Shown: piece after piece, positions 17,920 through 27,990 of the stretch | How the letters are laid out: every line of letters starts with the position of its first letter | How positions within the stretch are numbered: the stretch's first letter is position 1 | DNA from: Actinoplanes sichuanensis | GTDB lineage: Bacteria; Actinomycetota; Actinomycetes; Mycobacteriales; Micromonosporaceae | Direction: 5' to 3' | Assembly: GCF_033097365.1 (NCBI RefSeq) | Contig: NZ_AP028461.1 | Coordinates: 4,092,001 to 4,156,000 of the forward strand | DNA: 64,000 bases | Notes under the pieces: generated by a model | Told to the model about the DNA's origin: nothing | Database searches by the model: none | What the model saw: only the letters and a program-made list of their open reading frames with translations | Position numbers and translations under genes: made by a program

Positions 17920-20900
17920 TCAGGGGGTGGTGATTCGTGGACGTTCGTTACCGGCCAAAGCATCCACACACGCCGACACCACCGCCGGCCGAACCTCCGC
18001 CAGCACCGGCAACGACACCTGCCACGACGCCGCCGCCAGAACTCCACCCAGAATCCGGCCGGCCCGATCGGTCTCCCCGGTCGCGGCGATCGCCACGGCC
18101 GCTGCGGTCAGCGCTCGCGCCTGCCTCTCCGAGTCGGGGATCGAGCGGGCCACGGTCTCGGCCCGGGCCGCAAGCAGGCCCGCCCGGCCCGGATCGGTGC
18201 CGGCGACCGCGGCAGCCACCGCAGCCAGCGCGCGTGTCCGCTGGTCCGGGTTGGTGATCGAGTCGGCCAGGGTCGCGGCCCGGCCGGGATCGGCGCCGAC
18301 GACCGCCGCGGCCACCGCAGCGAGAGCGTGCGCCTGCCGGCTCGAGTTGGTGATGGAACGGGCCACGGTCTCGGCCCGGGCAGCGAGCAGGCCGGCCCAG
18401 CTGGGGTCGGTGCCGGCGACCGCGGCGGCCACCGCAGCCAGCGCTCGCGCCTGCCAGTGCGGGTCGGTGATCGAACGGGCCACGGTCTCGGCCCGGGCAG
18501 CGAGCAGGCCGGCCCGGCCGGGATCGGCGCCGACGACCGCGGCGGTCACCGCAGCCAGCGTCTGCGCCTGCCAGTAAGGGCTGGGGATCGAGTCGGCCAG
18601 GGTCTCAGCCCGGCCGGGATCGGCGCCGGCGACCGCGGCGACCACCGCCGCCAGCGCCTGCGCCCGCTGGTCCGGGTGGGTGATCGAGTCGGCCAGGGTC
18701 TCAGCCCGGCCGGGATCGGCGCCGGCGATCGCGGCGGCCACCGCGATCAGCGCGCGCGCCCGCTGGTCCGGGTGGGTGATCGAGCGGGCCAGGGATTCGG
18801 CCCGGCCGGGATCGGTGCCGGCGAGCGCCGCGGCCACCGCGACCAGCGCCAGCGGCCGCTGACGCGCCTCGGTGATCGAGTCGGCCAGGGTCGCGGCCCG
18901 GCCGGGATCGGTGCCGGCGATCGCTGCGACCACCGCGACCAGCGCTCGCGCCTGCCGTTCCGGGTCGGTGATCGAACGGGCCACGGTCTCGGCCCGGGCA
19001 GCGAGCAGGCCGGCCCGGCCGGGATCGGCGCCGGCGACCGCCCGAGCCACTGCGGCCAGCGTCTGCGCCTGCCAGTAAGGGCTGGTGGTCGAGTCGGCCA
19101 GGGTCTCGGCCCGGTGGGGATCGGTGCCGGCGACCGCCCGAGCCAACGCGATCAGTGCCTGCAGCCGCTGGTCGGGGCTGGTGATCGAGCGGGCCAGGTT
19201 CTCGGCCCGGCCGGGATCGGTGCCGGCGACCGCTGCGATCACTGCGAGCATCGCACGCGCCCGCTGGTCCGGGTCGATGATCGAGCGGGCCACGATCTCG
19301 GCCCGGCCGGGATCAGTGTCGGCGAGCGTTGCGGCCACGGCGACCAGCGCGCGCGCCTGCCGTTCCGGGTTGGCGATCGAGCGGGCCACGGTTTCGGCGT
19401 GGGCAGCGAGCGGGCCGGCCCGGCCGGGATCGGTGTCGGCGACCGCCGCGGCTACCGCGGCCAGCGCTCGCGCCCGCTCGTCAGGGTTGGTGATCGAGCC
19501 GGCCAGGGTCTCGGCCCGGCCGGGATCGGTGTCGGCGACCACCGCGGCCGCCGCGGCCAGCGCTCGCGCCCGCTCGTCAGGGTTGGTGAACGAGTCGGCC
19601 AGGGTCTCAGCCCGGCCGGGATCGGTGTCGGCGACCACCGTGACCACCGCGGCCAGCGCCTGCGCCCGCTGGCCCGCCTCGGTGATCGAGCGGGCCAGGG
19701 TCTCAGCGCGGCCGGCATCGGTGCCGGCGACCACCGTGACCACCGCGGCCAGCGCCTGCGCCCGCTGGCCCGCCTCGGTGATCGAGCGGGCCAGGGTCTC
19801 AGCCCGGCCGGCATCGGTGCCGGCGACCGCCGCGACCATGGCGACTTGCGCCTGCGCCTGCCAGTACGGGTCGGCGATGGAGTCGGCCACGGTGGCGGCC
19901 TGGTCGGGATCGGTGTCGGCGACTGCTGCGACTACCGCGACCAGCGCGCGCGCCTGACGTTCCGGGTCGATGATCGAGCGGGCGAGGGCTTCGGCGCGGG
20001 GCATCTGTCCGAGGGCGGCCCAGACAGCGGGCAGGTCGATGGGGATGTTGGTGTTGCGGTCGATGAGGTTGGTGCGGCGGATGCACAGCTTCAGCATCGC
20101 CTCCAGATCGGGGTCCGGCGCGGCGAGGACGAGGTTCTGGCAGGTGGTGATCTCGGCGAGGGCGGCGGCGTCGCCGCCGGACAGGTCCAGCATCCGGTCG
20201 TGGCGGTCGGGGTCGGTGACCAGCGAGACCAGTCTCGCCGCGTCGCCGGTGGCGGCCAGCATGCGTGGGTAGCCGCGCAGCAGGTAATCCGGAGTGCCGG
20301 TCGGCCAAGCCGGCCGACTGCCGGTAGGAACACGATATTCATCGGCCCAAGCGTTCAGGCGAGTGCGGTAGCCGGCCAGTCGGGATTGACCGAGGTAGCC
20401 GGTGGCGGCCAGTTGTAGTTCCTCGTGCCCGAGCAGGTACACCTCGGGCCCGGTGTCCGGATCCCACTCGGTGTTGCGGCGGGTGAAGGTCCGCCCGGCC
20501 ACGGTGTGCAGGACGTCCTCGATCTCGAGCAGACCCGTGCCGGTCAGCTCCTGCAGATCGGGCCCGGACAGGCCACCACGCGCCGCGGTCAGCAGACCGA
20601 GCAGGTCCTGCTCGATGTCGCGGCCCTTCAGCAGGCGTTTGAGTTCGGCCTTTCCGAGGCGCTGAAGATCGCGTGCATACGCCGATGCGGACAGCCGGCG
20701 CACGATGCCCGGATCCCGCAGCGGATGCCAGTCCGGTACGTCGTCAGGGACCGGTGGGTTCGGCCGTCCGGCCACGACGACCCGCAACCCGGCTGGTGGG
20801 CTGCCGGGTAGTAGCCCGGCGATACTGTGCGCGTGCACGCCTTCGGCGGTGCTGCGGTCCTCGTCCAGGCCGTCGACGAGCAACACCAGCCGCATCCCTC

Positions 20901-21693
20901 GCGCTGTGCAGGCACCGGCGGCCTGGGCGAGCAGGTCCAGCAGCCACGCTTCCCGCAATCCCTCGTCCGGGATGGTCGGCGGCGGCTGCCCGGTCAAGGC
21001 ACCCAGCTGCTCGGTCACCGCCGCGACGAACGCCGCCCGGGTGTCGGAGCCGGCCAACCGGGCGGTGATGAAGAACGCCACCACCTGTACCCGCGATCGC
21101 ACCGTCTCCGGCGGATCCAATACGAACGTCGACAACAATGCCGACTTGCCCGCCCACGGGCCCGCCTGCCACCACACGTACAGGCCTCGGCTCGGTTCCA
21201 GGCAGAACCCGGCCAGCTCCGCCAGCTCCTGCTCGCGGCCTTCCAATACCGGTGGTGCGATCCGGCGGACCTGCTCCAGATACGCCGATTGCGCCGCCAG
21301 CAAGGGTCCCGGCGGCGGGGCGACAGGTTCGCGGAGCAGCAGGGTTACTCGCGCATCGACGGTGTGCTCGTCCAGGCCGCATTCCCGGGCCAGCATCCGG
21401 GCGACCGCGCGGACATCGGCCTGATCAGCCGGGCCGCCCCGGGAGATGATCCGCTGGATCACGTCCTTCCTCGGCGCACCGGGCAGACTCAGATCGTCGC
21501 CGATCCGTTTCTCCAGGGCCATCAGTGCGGGCCTGCCCGCCTTCTCATGTAGGTCGTAGAGAAGGTCGCGGACCCTCTGTTGCGGACCGGGGGTGAGGTC
21601 CGGCCGGGCCAGGCTCCGTGGGCGCCGTACCGGGGCACGCCTGCCCGGTACCGCGGGTGGGCGGCGCACTGGTCGGGACTCGTCGGCATTCAT
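17920..21693 (-). CDS. STAND-type ATPase with about 19 helical repeats
   Basis: A 1257-residue protein. Residues 30-120 hold a helical N-terminal module (LLYDLHEKAGRPALMALEKR...) resembling the short HTH-like modules at the N-terminus of actinobacterial STAND proteins. A Walker A-like loop (AGPWAGKSALLS, near 177-187) lacks the first Gly, and Walker B is LVLLVDGLDED; together they mark a NACHT/STAND-like NTPase. From about residue 565 a series of 32-residue repeats (AETLARSITxPxQRAxALAAVAAAVAGTDPGR) runs to about 1200; several units have a 7-residue insert (AGLLAAR). The repeats probably form an alpha-solenoid sensor. ATG 21693 is the first start that fits the N-terminal module; the frame continues upstream through the antisense of the response regulator, which is not coding. 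Ligand unknown; role in defence or signalling is inferred from the family. Confidence 0.8.
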   Translation of the reverse strand: MNADESRPVRRPPAVPGRRAPVRRPRSLARPDLTPGPQQRVRDLLYDLHEKAGRPALMALEKRIGDDLSLPGAPRKDVIQRIISRGGPADQADVRAVARMLARECGLDEHTVDARVTLLLREPVAPPPGPLLAAQSAYLEQVRRIAPPVLEGREQELAELAGFCLEPSRGLYVWWQAGPWAGKSALLSTFVLDPPETVRSRVQVVAFFITARLAGSDTRAAFVAAVTEQLGALTGQPPPTIPDEGLREAWLLDLLAQAAGACTARGMRLVLLVDGLDEDRSTAEGVHAHSIAGLLPGSPPAGLRVVVAGRPNPPVPDDVPDWHPLRDPGIVRRLSASAYARDLQRLGKAELKRLLKGRDIEQDLLGLLTAARGGLSGPDLQELTGTGLLEIEDVLHTVAGRTFTRRNTEWDPDTGPEVYLLGHEELQLAATGYLGQSRLAGYRTRLNAWADEYRVPTGSRPAWPTGTPDYLLRGYPRMLAATGDAARLVSLVTDPDRHDRMLDLSGGDAAALAEITTCQNLVLAAPDPDLEAMLKLCIRRTNLIDRNTNIPIDLPAVWAALGQMPRAEALARSIIDPERQARALVAVVAAVADTDPDQAATVADSIADPYWQAQAQVAMVAAVAGTDAGRAETLARSITEAGQRAQALAAVVTVVAGTDAGRAETLARSITEAGQRAQALAAVVTVVADTDPGRAETLADSFTNPDERARALAAAAAVVADTDPGRAETLAGSITNPDERARALAAVAAAVADTDPGRAGPLAAHAETVARSIANPERQARALVAVAATLADTDPGRAEIVARSIIDPDQRARAMLAVIAAVAGTDPGRAENLARSITSPDQRLQALIALARAVAGTDPHRAETLADSTTSPYWQAQTLAAVARAVAGADPGRAGLLAARAETVARSITDPERQARALVAVVAAIAGTDPGRAATLADSITEARQRPLALVAVAAALAGTDPGRAESLARSITHPDQRARALIAVAAAIAGADPGRAETLADSITHPDQRAQALAAVVAAVAGADPGRAETLADSIPSPYWQAQTLAAVTAAVVGADPGRAGLLAARAETVARSITDPHWQARALAAVAAAVAGTDPSWAGLLAARAETVARSITNSSRQAHALAAVAAAVVGADPGRAATLADSITNPDQRTRALAAVAAAVAGTDPGRAGLLAARAETVARSIPDSERQARALTAAAVAIAATGETDRAGRILGGVLAAASWQVSLPVLAEVRPAVVSACVDALAGNERPRITTP
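18050..19995 (-). repeat. tandem 96-bp coding repeats
   Basis: About 19 in-frame units of 96 bases (32 codons), some of 117 bases, encode the solenoid of the STAND protein. The units at 19631-19707 and 19727-19803 are identical over 77 bases at a 96-base offset, so a duplication is recent. Such arrays can gain or lose units by slippage or recombination. Confidence 0.85.
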
Positions 21694-21840
21694 CGCCGAT
21701 CGATGATGCCCCACGGCTACCGCTCGTGGCCGGCCCGACACTCGTCGGCACTCAGGTTGTCCCCTTCCGGATGGTCCGAGCCTGAAAGCGCAAGCCGGCG
21801 CCGGCTCCGCATCGCGCCTACGACATTCAGGGAGCATCCG

Positions 21841-21981
21841 ATGACTCGAACCTCGCCACACTCCCACGACCCGGGGCCGCGTCGTGCCCGGATCACCCTC
21901 GCCGTGATCACCGCCGTCCTTGCGGGCGCCGTCCGAGCGGTGATCAGCTGGTTGCTCGACCATCTGATCACCGGCGGTTGA
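21841..21981 (+). CDS. small single-pass membrane protein
   Basis: A 46-residue protein with a basic N-terminus (GPRRARITL) and one hydrophobic helix (LAVITAVLAGAVRAVISWLLDHLI). GGGAG lies 8 bases before the ATG at 21841, and codon use is GC-biased at third positions. It is divergent from the STAND gene start (21693). Function unknown; a membrane effector or toxin-like peptide is possible but unproven. Confidence 0.55.
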   Translation: MTRTSPHSHDPGPRRARITLAVITAVLAGAVRAVISWLLDHLITGG

Positions 21982-22207
21982 CCCGCGCACGGGGCGGGAA
22001 CTCTGCGCCGGACCAGCGAGATCCCGCCCCTCATCACCGGCCACCCGTGTGGAGGAGTACCGACGGCCGTGCGCTCGGCTTCGGAATCGACAGCTGAAGA
22101 AGAGGCGACCCGGACCGGCAATGGGTTGCAGGGCTGTGTGCCGGGTTTGGCTGCTGTCATGTCTGGGCGGTTTGCCCGAGACAGACCACATCCACGATGA
22201 TAGGTGC

Positions 22208-22894
22208 GTGTCAATCGAGGCAGCGCTGCGTGTCGTGATCGCTGAGGACTCGGGCCTGCTGAGGGAACTGCTGGTCCGTCTGCTGACCGAGAACGGCATG
22301 GTCGTGTGTGGCCAGGCGGGTTCCCTGCCCGAGTTGCTCTCGATCGTCACCGCCGACCCGCCTGACCTGGTGATCTCGGATATCCGGATGCCGCCGACGT
22401 TTAGTGACGAAGGCATCGACGGGGCCGCGCAGATCCGGGCCCGGCATCCCGAGACCGGTCTGCTGATCCTCACGCACTACCCGGAGGCGGCGTACGCGGT
22501 CCGGCTGCTGGAGATCGCCGACCGTGCGGTCGGCTACATCGTCAAGGACCGGGTGCAGGACACCACCCGTTTCCTCGAGGCGGCCAGGCGGGTCGCCGCC
22601 GGTGAGACCGTCATCGACTCGCAGGTGGTGCAGGCGGTCTTCCGCCGCCCGCGGCCGGCGAACCCGCTGGACCAGCTCGCCCCTTCGGAACGGCAGATCC
22701 TCGCCCTGATCGCCGAGGGCCGTTCGAACTCCGCCATCGCGACGCGCCTGAACTACAGCGTCAAGACGGTCGAGAAACGGGTGACCTCGATCGGGCAGGC
22801 ACTGGGGTTGCCGTCGGTGGAGGACGACGGCCGCAGCGACGTCAATGTGCGGGTGCTGGCGGTGCTCGCCTACCTGCGGCAGACGCAGCACTGA
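22208..22894 (+). CDS. NarL/FixJ-type response regulator
   Basis: A 228-residue protein: receiver domain with the acidic pair AED at 13-14, the phosphoacceptor D58 (DLVISDIRMPP), and a C-terminal LuxR helix-turn-helix (LAPSERQILALIAEGRSNSAIATRLNYSVKTVEKRV). GTG 22208 starts the conserved receiver. The stop overlaps the start of the histidine kinase (TGATG), so they are translationally coupled and form a two-component system, here with regulator before kinase. Confidence 0.9.
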   Translation: MSIEAALRVVIAEDSGLLRELLVRLLTENGMVVCGQAGSLPELLSIVTADPPDLVISDIRMPPTFSDEGIDGAAQIRARHPETGLLILTHYPEAAYAVRLLEIADRAVGYIVKDRVQDTTRFLEAARRVAAGETVIDSQVVQAVFRRPRPANPLDQLAPSERQILALIAEGRSNSAIATRLNYSVKTVEKRVTSIGQALGLPSVEDDGRSDVNVRVLAVLAYLRQTQH

Positions 22895-24675
22895 TGGTCA
22901 CCCGACCCGTCGCCGCCGGCCGGCCGGTCGGGCCGGCCGCGGATCCGTGGCGGCCGCGGCAACGCTGGTGGATCGATCCACGGACGGCTGTCGCGGCGGG
23001 ATGTGTGCTGGCCGTGGCCGCGCAGTGGCCGGTGATGCCGATCGGGCCGACGTTGGCGATCGTCAACGGGCTGGTGGGCGTTCTGCTGCTGCTGACCGGT
23101 GCGCTGCTGGGCGCCGAGGACGATCAGCGTGGCAACGGGCGCCTGTTCGTCCTGGCGGGGGTGGCGTGGGCCGGGGTCGGGCTGGAGAACTGGGGTTCGG
23201 CGCCCCTGAAACTGGTCGGCTGGCTGTGCAGCGGGCTGTTCGCGTTCGTGGCGCTGACCGTGCTGTTGCGCTACCCGGAGCAGCGGCTGCGGCACCCGTA
23301 CCAGCGCCTGTTCGTGGTGGTCGCGTTCGTGTGGGTGGAGGTGGCCGCGCTGGCCATCGCGGCCACGAAGGGCATTCCGATTCGCGGTTCGGCGCCGACT
23401 CTGCTGTTCGGCGGTCTGGCCGACCGGCAGACGGGCCTGCTCATCGAGACGGTCGGCTGGGCGGGCCTCGTCGTCATCGCGCTGATCTTCGTCGGCATGC
23501 TGGGCGTACGACTGGCTCGCGCCAGGGGTCTGCAACGCCGTACGCTCACGCCGGTTTTGGTGGCGGCGATCGCCGCGGGTGTCGCGATGGGTGTGCGGCG
23601 TGCCGCGATCGTGCTGTCCGATGCACATCTGCTGGCGCTGCCGTTGCAGTTGATCGAGCCGCTGGCGTTGATCGCCGTTCCCGGTGGGTTCCTGGTCGCG
23701 GCGCTGCAGCGGCGGCTGGCGCGGGCGGCGGTCGCCGACATGGTGCTCTCGCTGACCCGGCCAGGCGGCGGCGGGGACGTTCTGGTCGCGTTACGCACCG
23801 CGTTGCACGACCCGAACCTGCAGATCCTCTACTGGGTCGACGACGAGGCGGGCTATCGTCGCGCCGACGGCAGTCCCGACGATGCCGGTATCGCGGACGG
23901 CTGCGTGTCGATACCCATCGTGGCCGGCAACGGTGACCGGTTGGCGCTGGTCCGGATGGACGCCATGCTCACCCGGCATGCGTCCATCGTCGACGCGGCG
24001 TTGAGCGCGGCGATGCTCGCCTTGGAGAACGCCCGGCTTCAGGCCGGAATCCGAGCACAACTCGCGGAGGTACGGGCGTCGCGTTCTCGGATAGTCGAGG
24101 CGGGACTCGCCGAACGGCGTCGGCTCGAACAGAACCTGCACGACGGGGCGCAGCAGCGGCTGCTGGCGTTGTCGATGCAGTTGGCCGGCCTGCGTACCGC
24201 GGTGGCCGACGCCGGGGCCGGGCGTCTGATCGATGACGCGTGCGCCACGCTGCGTGACGCGACCCGCGAGTTGCGGGAGTTGGCTCATGGTCTGCATCCG
24301 GCGGTCCTGACTCAGATGGGTCTCGCCGCGGCGCTGGAGTCGGTCGCGGGGCGTTTTCCGCTGCCGGTTCTGCTCGCGATCCCGGCGAGCCGGTGGCCCG
24401 AGGCGGTGGAGTCGACGGCGTACTTCGTGGCCTGTGAGGCGATCACCAATGCCGTCAAGCATGCCGAGGCCACTGAGGTGTCCGTGACGGTCGTGGAGCA
24501 GGACGGCAGTCTGCGGCTGCAGGTCCGTGATGACGGTGTGGGTGGGGCCGATCCGCCTGGTCAGGGCTTGACCGGCATCCGTGATCGGGTCGCCGCGGCC
24601 GGCGGCGCCTGGGGTCTGGCCAGTCCTCGCGGTGCGGGAACGACGGTGACGGTGACGTTGCCGCTGGGCCGGTAG
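22894..24675 (+). CDS. NarL-type sensor histidine kinase
   Basis: A 593-residue kinase. The N-terminal half has several membrane helices and no classic periplasmic sensor domain. HisKA_3 dimerisation helix: ERRRLEQNLHDGAQQRLLAL, with the phosphorylated His in LHDG. HATPase_c: ACEAITNAVKHA, then RDDGVGG and GLTGIRDRV. It should autophosphorylate and pass phosphate to the coupled regulator. A cytosolic segment between membrane helices and HisKA resembles a degenerate GAF-like region (inference). Signal unknown. Confidence 0.9.
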   Translation: MVTRPVAAGRPVGPAADPWRPRQRWWIDPRTAVAAGCVLAVAAQWPVMPIGPTLAIVNGLVGVLLLLTGALLGAEDDQRGNGRLFVLAGVAWAGVGLENWGSAPLKLVGWLCSGLFAFVALTVLLRYPEQRLRHPYQRLFVVVAFVWVEVAALAIAATKGIPIRGSAPTLLFGGLADRQTGLLIETVGWAGLVVIALIFVGMLGVRLARARGLQRRTLTPVLVAAIAAGVAMGVRRAAIVLSDAHLLALPLQLIEPLALIAVPGGFLVAALQRRLARAAVADMVLSLTRPGGGGDVLVALRTALHDPNLQILYWVDDEAGYRRADGSPDDAGIADGCVSIPIVAGNGDRLALVRMDAMLTRHASIVDAALSAAMLALENARLQAGIRAQLAEVRASRSRIVEAGLAERRRLEQNLHDGAQQRLLALSMQLAGLRTAVADAGAGRLIDDACATLRDATRELRELAHGLHPAVLTQMGLAAALESVAGRFPLPVLLAIPASRWPEAVESTAYFVACEAITNAVKHAEATEVSVTVVEQDGSLRLQVRDDGVGGADPPGQGLTGIRDRVAAAGGAWGLASPRGAGTTVTVTLPLGR

Positions 24676-24689
24676 GCTCCGTTTTCGTT

Positions 24690-25307
24690 CGTTTCACTAC
24701 CGGTACAGAAGCGGGGTAGGTGCCCGAGATCTGCGCCCTGGGGTGCTTGACGCCCTGAACCCGGTCACGGGTGGGGAGGACCACGGCGAGCAGGTGGCGG
24801 GCGCCGACCCGGGTCACCCACCTGCTCGGTCCAGTACGCATGGTCGTTGCGGGTGTCCTGGGTGTCGGGGTGCTTGACACCCTGAGCCCGCTCACGGATG
24901 GGGAGGACTTCGGCGAGCAGGTCGCGGGCACCGACCGGATCACCTGCAACCCCGGTCCAGTGCGCCAGGTTGTGGCGGGTGCTCAGGGTCTCGGGATGTT
25001 CGACGCCCAACACCCGCTCACGGATGGGGAGCACCTCGGCGAGCAGGTCCCGGGCACCGACCGGATCACCTGCAACCCCGATCCAGTGCGCCAGGTCGTA
25101 GCGGGTGGTCACGGTGTCGGGGTGCTCGGCGCCCAGCACCCGCTCACGGATGGGGAGCACTTCGGTGAACAGATCGCGGGCACCGACCGGATCCCCTGCA
25201 ACCCCGGTCCAGCGCGCCAGGTTGTGGCGGGTGTCCAGGGTGTCGGGGTGCTCGACACCCTGGACCCGCTCACGGATGGGGAGCAGCTCGGCGAACAGGT
25301 CTCGGGC
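24690..25307 (-). repeat. tandem 126-bp TPR-coding repeats
   Basis: Nearly five units of 126 bases (42 codons) encode kinesin-light-chain-type TPRs (unit core LLPIRERVxGVEHPDTLxTRHNLAxWTGVAGDPVGARD). The last unit lies in a different frame. Confidence 0.75.
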
Positions 25308-27003
25308 GTTCTGGTGGAGGCCGGCTTCGCCGAGATAGCGGGCGGTTTTCTGTGTCAGGCCGCAGACGTCGAGGAGTGTTTCGTCGCTGGTCTCGGGTTG
25401 CGTGGTCGCTTCTCTGAGCAGGTCGGTGGTGTGCGGGGCGAGTGTCTGCCAGATGGGCCAGGTCGTGGGATCGTCGGTGTCGAGATTGGTGGTGTTCTTC
25501 AGCAGGAGGGTGATGGCCACGGCGAGGTAGGTGGTGTGCCGCTGGGTGATGTGCAGAGGGCGGCGGCTGGTGTCGCGGATGAGGGGATGCAGCCGCGCGA
25601 GGGTGACGGGTGTCGAGCGCTGGATTTGTTCGAGGGTGACCAGTCCTACGCCGGTCAGGGCTTGCAGGAGCGTGGCGAGGTGCTCGCCGGTGAGATCCGG
25701 TAGAAGAGCGGTGGCGGCCAGGGTGGCCGGGTCGAGCAGGTGGGTGGGGATCGGGGCGTCGGCGAAGGTGGCCAGCAGCCGCAGCAGGGTGCGGGCTTGC
25801 GGCAGGCCTCGCGTGTCGAGCAGGTCCAGCGACAGTTCCCAGGTCCGGTCGATGGTGCGGCGCGCCTGTGCCTCGCTGAGCGTGCCCGCGGCCGGTGTCG
25901 GTATGGGTTTGTGGCCGGTGTCCAAGGCGGTGCGGTATCCGGCGAACGTCGTGGGTGAGCCGGCGACCCCGGTGCGGCGCACCTGGCTGATGGTCTGACC
26001 GGCGATACCCAGGGCCAGCGGTAGCCCGCCGAGTCGTTCGGCCAGTGCGGTGGCCTGCTCGACAGTGCCTGCGGCGGCGCCGGCGTGGTCCAGGAGCACG
26101 GCTGCGCCGTCGGCCGGGGCGAGCATCCCCACCCGGATGCAGCCGGTACCAGCCGCCGCTGTCTCCGTCGTCGTGATACCGGGCGGCGGGCCAGGTGGCG
26201 GGATCACCGTCGCGGGTGGTCAGCAGTAGCAGGCCGCGGCGGTGCGGGACGGGCCGGAGCCAGCCGCGTCCGGCAGCGACCGGTTCGTCGGGTGGGGTGA
26301 GCAGCCGGGTGTCGTCGGCGTTGTCGATGACCAGCAGCCAGGGCTGCGTCAACTGGTCGAGCATTCCCCAGACCAGGTCGGGGCCGCTTCCGGTATCGGC
26401 CCAGGCGTGCTCGATATCAGCGGCGGACGCGCCCAGCTCGGCGGCGAGCTGCCGCATCCCGGTGTCCAGCTGGGTGGCCGTGGCGGCCGATACCCACCAC
26501 ACCCGTACCCCGGCGCGAGTCAGTCGGCCCGCGACCAGCTGCGCGACGGTGGTTTTACCCGCCCCGCCCATCCCGTGCAGAACGTTGGCCCGCGGCCGGT
26601 GACGACCTCGCCGGCTGTACAGGGCGGTCATCTGGTCGACCAGCCGGTCACGTCCTCGGATGTCGCGGTCGGTCACTTGCGGCGGGCGAAGCGAGGCAAT
26701 CGCCGGACGGGTAGCGGCGGCTCTCCGGGGGACGAATATGTGCCGCACCGTCGCACCGAGCCCCGGTGGGGTGTTCGTGCCGGCCATGCGCTGCTGGATC
26801 ACCGCCAGCAGCATCAGCAGCAGAACGGACGTGGCCACCACCGACCAGATCACCGCCGGGCTGTGCACCCACCGCCAGGCCGGCAGCATCCCGGTACCGA
26901 TGTTGGTCGCCGCACCCAACGCTGCGGTGAGCAGGATTAGCACGGCTGCCATCGCGGCTAGGACCGCACCACGGCCGCGCTGGCCGGGGCGGCTCACGAG
27001 CAC
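24690..27003 (-). pseudogene. NB-ARC/TPR STAND gene broken by two single-base shifts
   Basis: Two N-terminal membrane helices precede an NTPase with P-loop GMGGAGKTTVAQL and Walker B PWLLVIDNADD. At about 26128-26136 the reading frame ends homology and the next frame continues with VGMLAPADGAAVLL and GGLPLALGIAG (GLPL motif); the minus strand reads CATCCGGGTGGGG where CATCCGGTGGGG would keep the frame. A second one-base change near 24806-24815 (CCGGGTCGG instead of CCGGTCGG) shifts the C-terminal TPR region again. Both are an extra G. Otherwise the protein is a normal NB-ARC/TPR STAND protein with about five 42-residue repeats (PIRERVQGVEHPDTLDTRHNLA). It is either a pseudogene or the sequence has two base-call errors. 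Confidence 0.7.
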
Positions 27004-27440
27004 CCCGGCAGGTCGATGTCGCGGCTGGCAACGGCCTCATCGTGTCGGGCCATCAGGCAACCGAGGCTGAGCCGGCCCGAGCCGCCACCACCAACAGCCA
27101 CCGCGGCCGACCCGCCTCGACCAGGTTGGTCGCCAGATCACCGACCAAGGCCGACGCATCCGCCGGCAAGGCCGCTGACACCGGTGAAGGTGTCCGCCAT
27201 CGTCTACCCATAGATCACTCCGACAGTCGAGGGCAAACCCATCGCCGTTGTACCAGCCAGATGCCATGAGCCACCACAGTGATATCGATCGAAGGGGCGG
27301 ATCCCGCCACCGAGCACACCGGTCATGATCGGAGGGTTTTCCCTCCCGCCTTGGCGGGTTGGCACCACGGCGCGGTGCCCGGCGCGGGGGCGAAGCTGAC
27401 GTCCTCACCGAAACCCGGTGGGAGGACGGGATGGTCGAAG
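27004..27440. other. 437-base intergenic region with one weak coding trace
   Basis: Between the broken NB-ARC gene and the secreted protein. On the minus strand, 27053-27181 gives a 42-codon frame starting GTG (core ADASALVGDLATNLVEAG) with good third-position GC, which might be a small gene or a relic. No other signal was seen. Confidence 0.35.
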
Positions 27441-27935
27441 ATGAGAAACGTATCGCCGGCAGTGAAACGTCGCCTTGCCTGGGTGATGGCGGTGGTCGTG
27501 TCGCTGAGCGTCGCGCTCGGTGTGATGGCGGCTCCGGCACAGGCGGCCAGAATCTGCAGTGGAGCGCCGGCCATCAACCTGTGCCTGTGGATCGACCGGC
27601 TGGACAGCGGCTTCTACCGGGTCCACGTCGGTATCGACGTGCACATGAGCCTGGACGTGGCCCAGGAGTATGTCGACGACGCGGGGAACCCGTTCGCCGT
27701 GGTCACCATCGGCAACAGCGGCTCGGCCCGATTCGTGGTTCCGCTGGTCGCGGTGGGTGCGTCGGCCGAGTCGGGGCTCAGCGGTGACTTCGAGACCGTG
27801 GTCTCGGGTAGCGCCCTGAACGAGAACCCGGCGGGCCAGGACCGGATCCGTGCCCGGGTCCAGTTGATCGACACCGACACCAACCGCATCACCGGGACCT
27901 ACACCTCGGGTGTGATCGTCGGTAACTGGCCCTGA
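27441..27935 (+). CDS. secreted protein of unknown function
   Basis: A 164-residue protein: signal peptide (LAWVMAVVVSLSVALGVMAAPAQA), then a mature beta-rich domain with two cysteines (ICSGAP and NLCLW). It contains repeating Val/Ile-Thr segments and ends VIVGNWP. ATG 27441 gives the best signal peptide; a G-rich stretch lies about 20 bases upstream. No family recognised. A strong hairpin follows the gene. Confidence 0.7.
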   Translation: MRNVSPAVKRRLAWVMAVVVSLSVALGVMAAPAQAARICSGAPAINLCLWIDRLDSGFYRVHVGIDVHMSLDVAQEYVDDAGNPFAVVTIGNSGSARFVVPLVAVGASAESGLSGDFETVVSGSALNENPAGQDRIRARVQLIDTDTNRITGTYTSGVIVGNWP

Positions 27936-27990
27936 TCCACGCGCCCCGCTGAAGCGGTTCCGAGGGGGGACGGTCGGGGCGCGTCGAGAG

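Noticed and set aside
18050..19995. Could the 96-bp repeat array be a CRISPR or satellite DNA
   Set aside because: Units are in one continuous protein frame, without spacers; it is a coding repeat.
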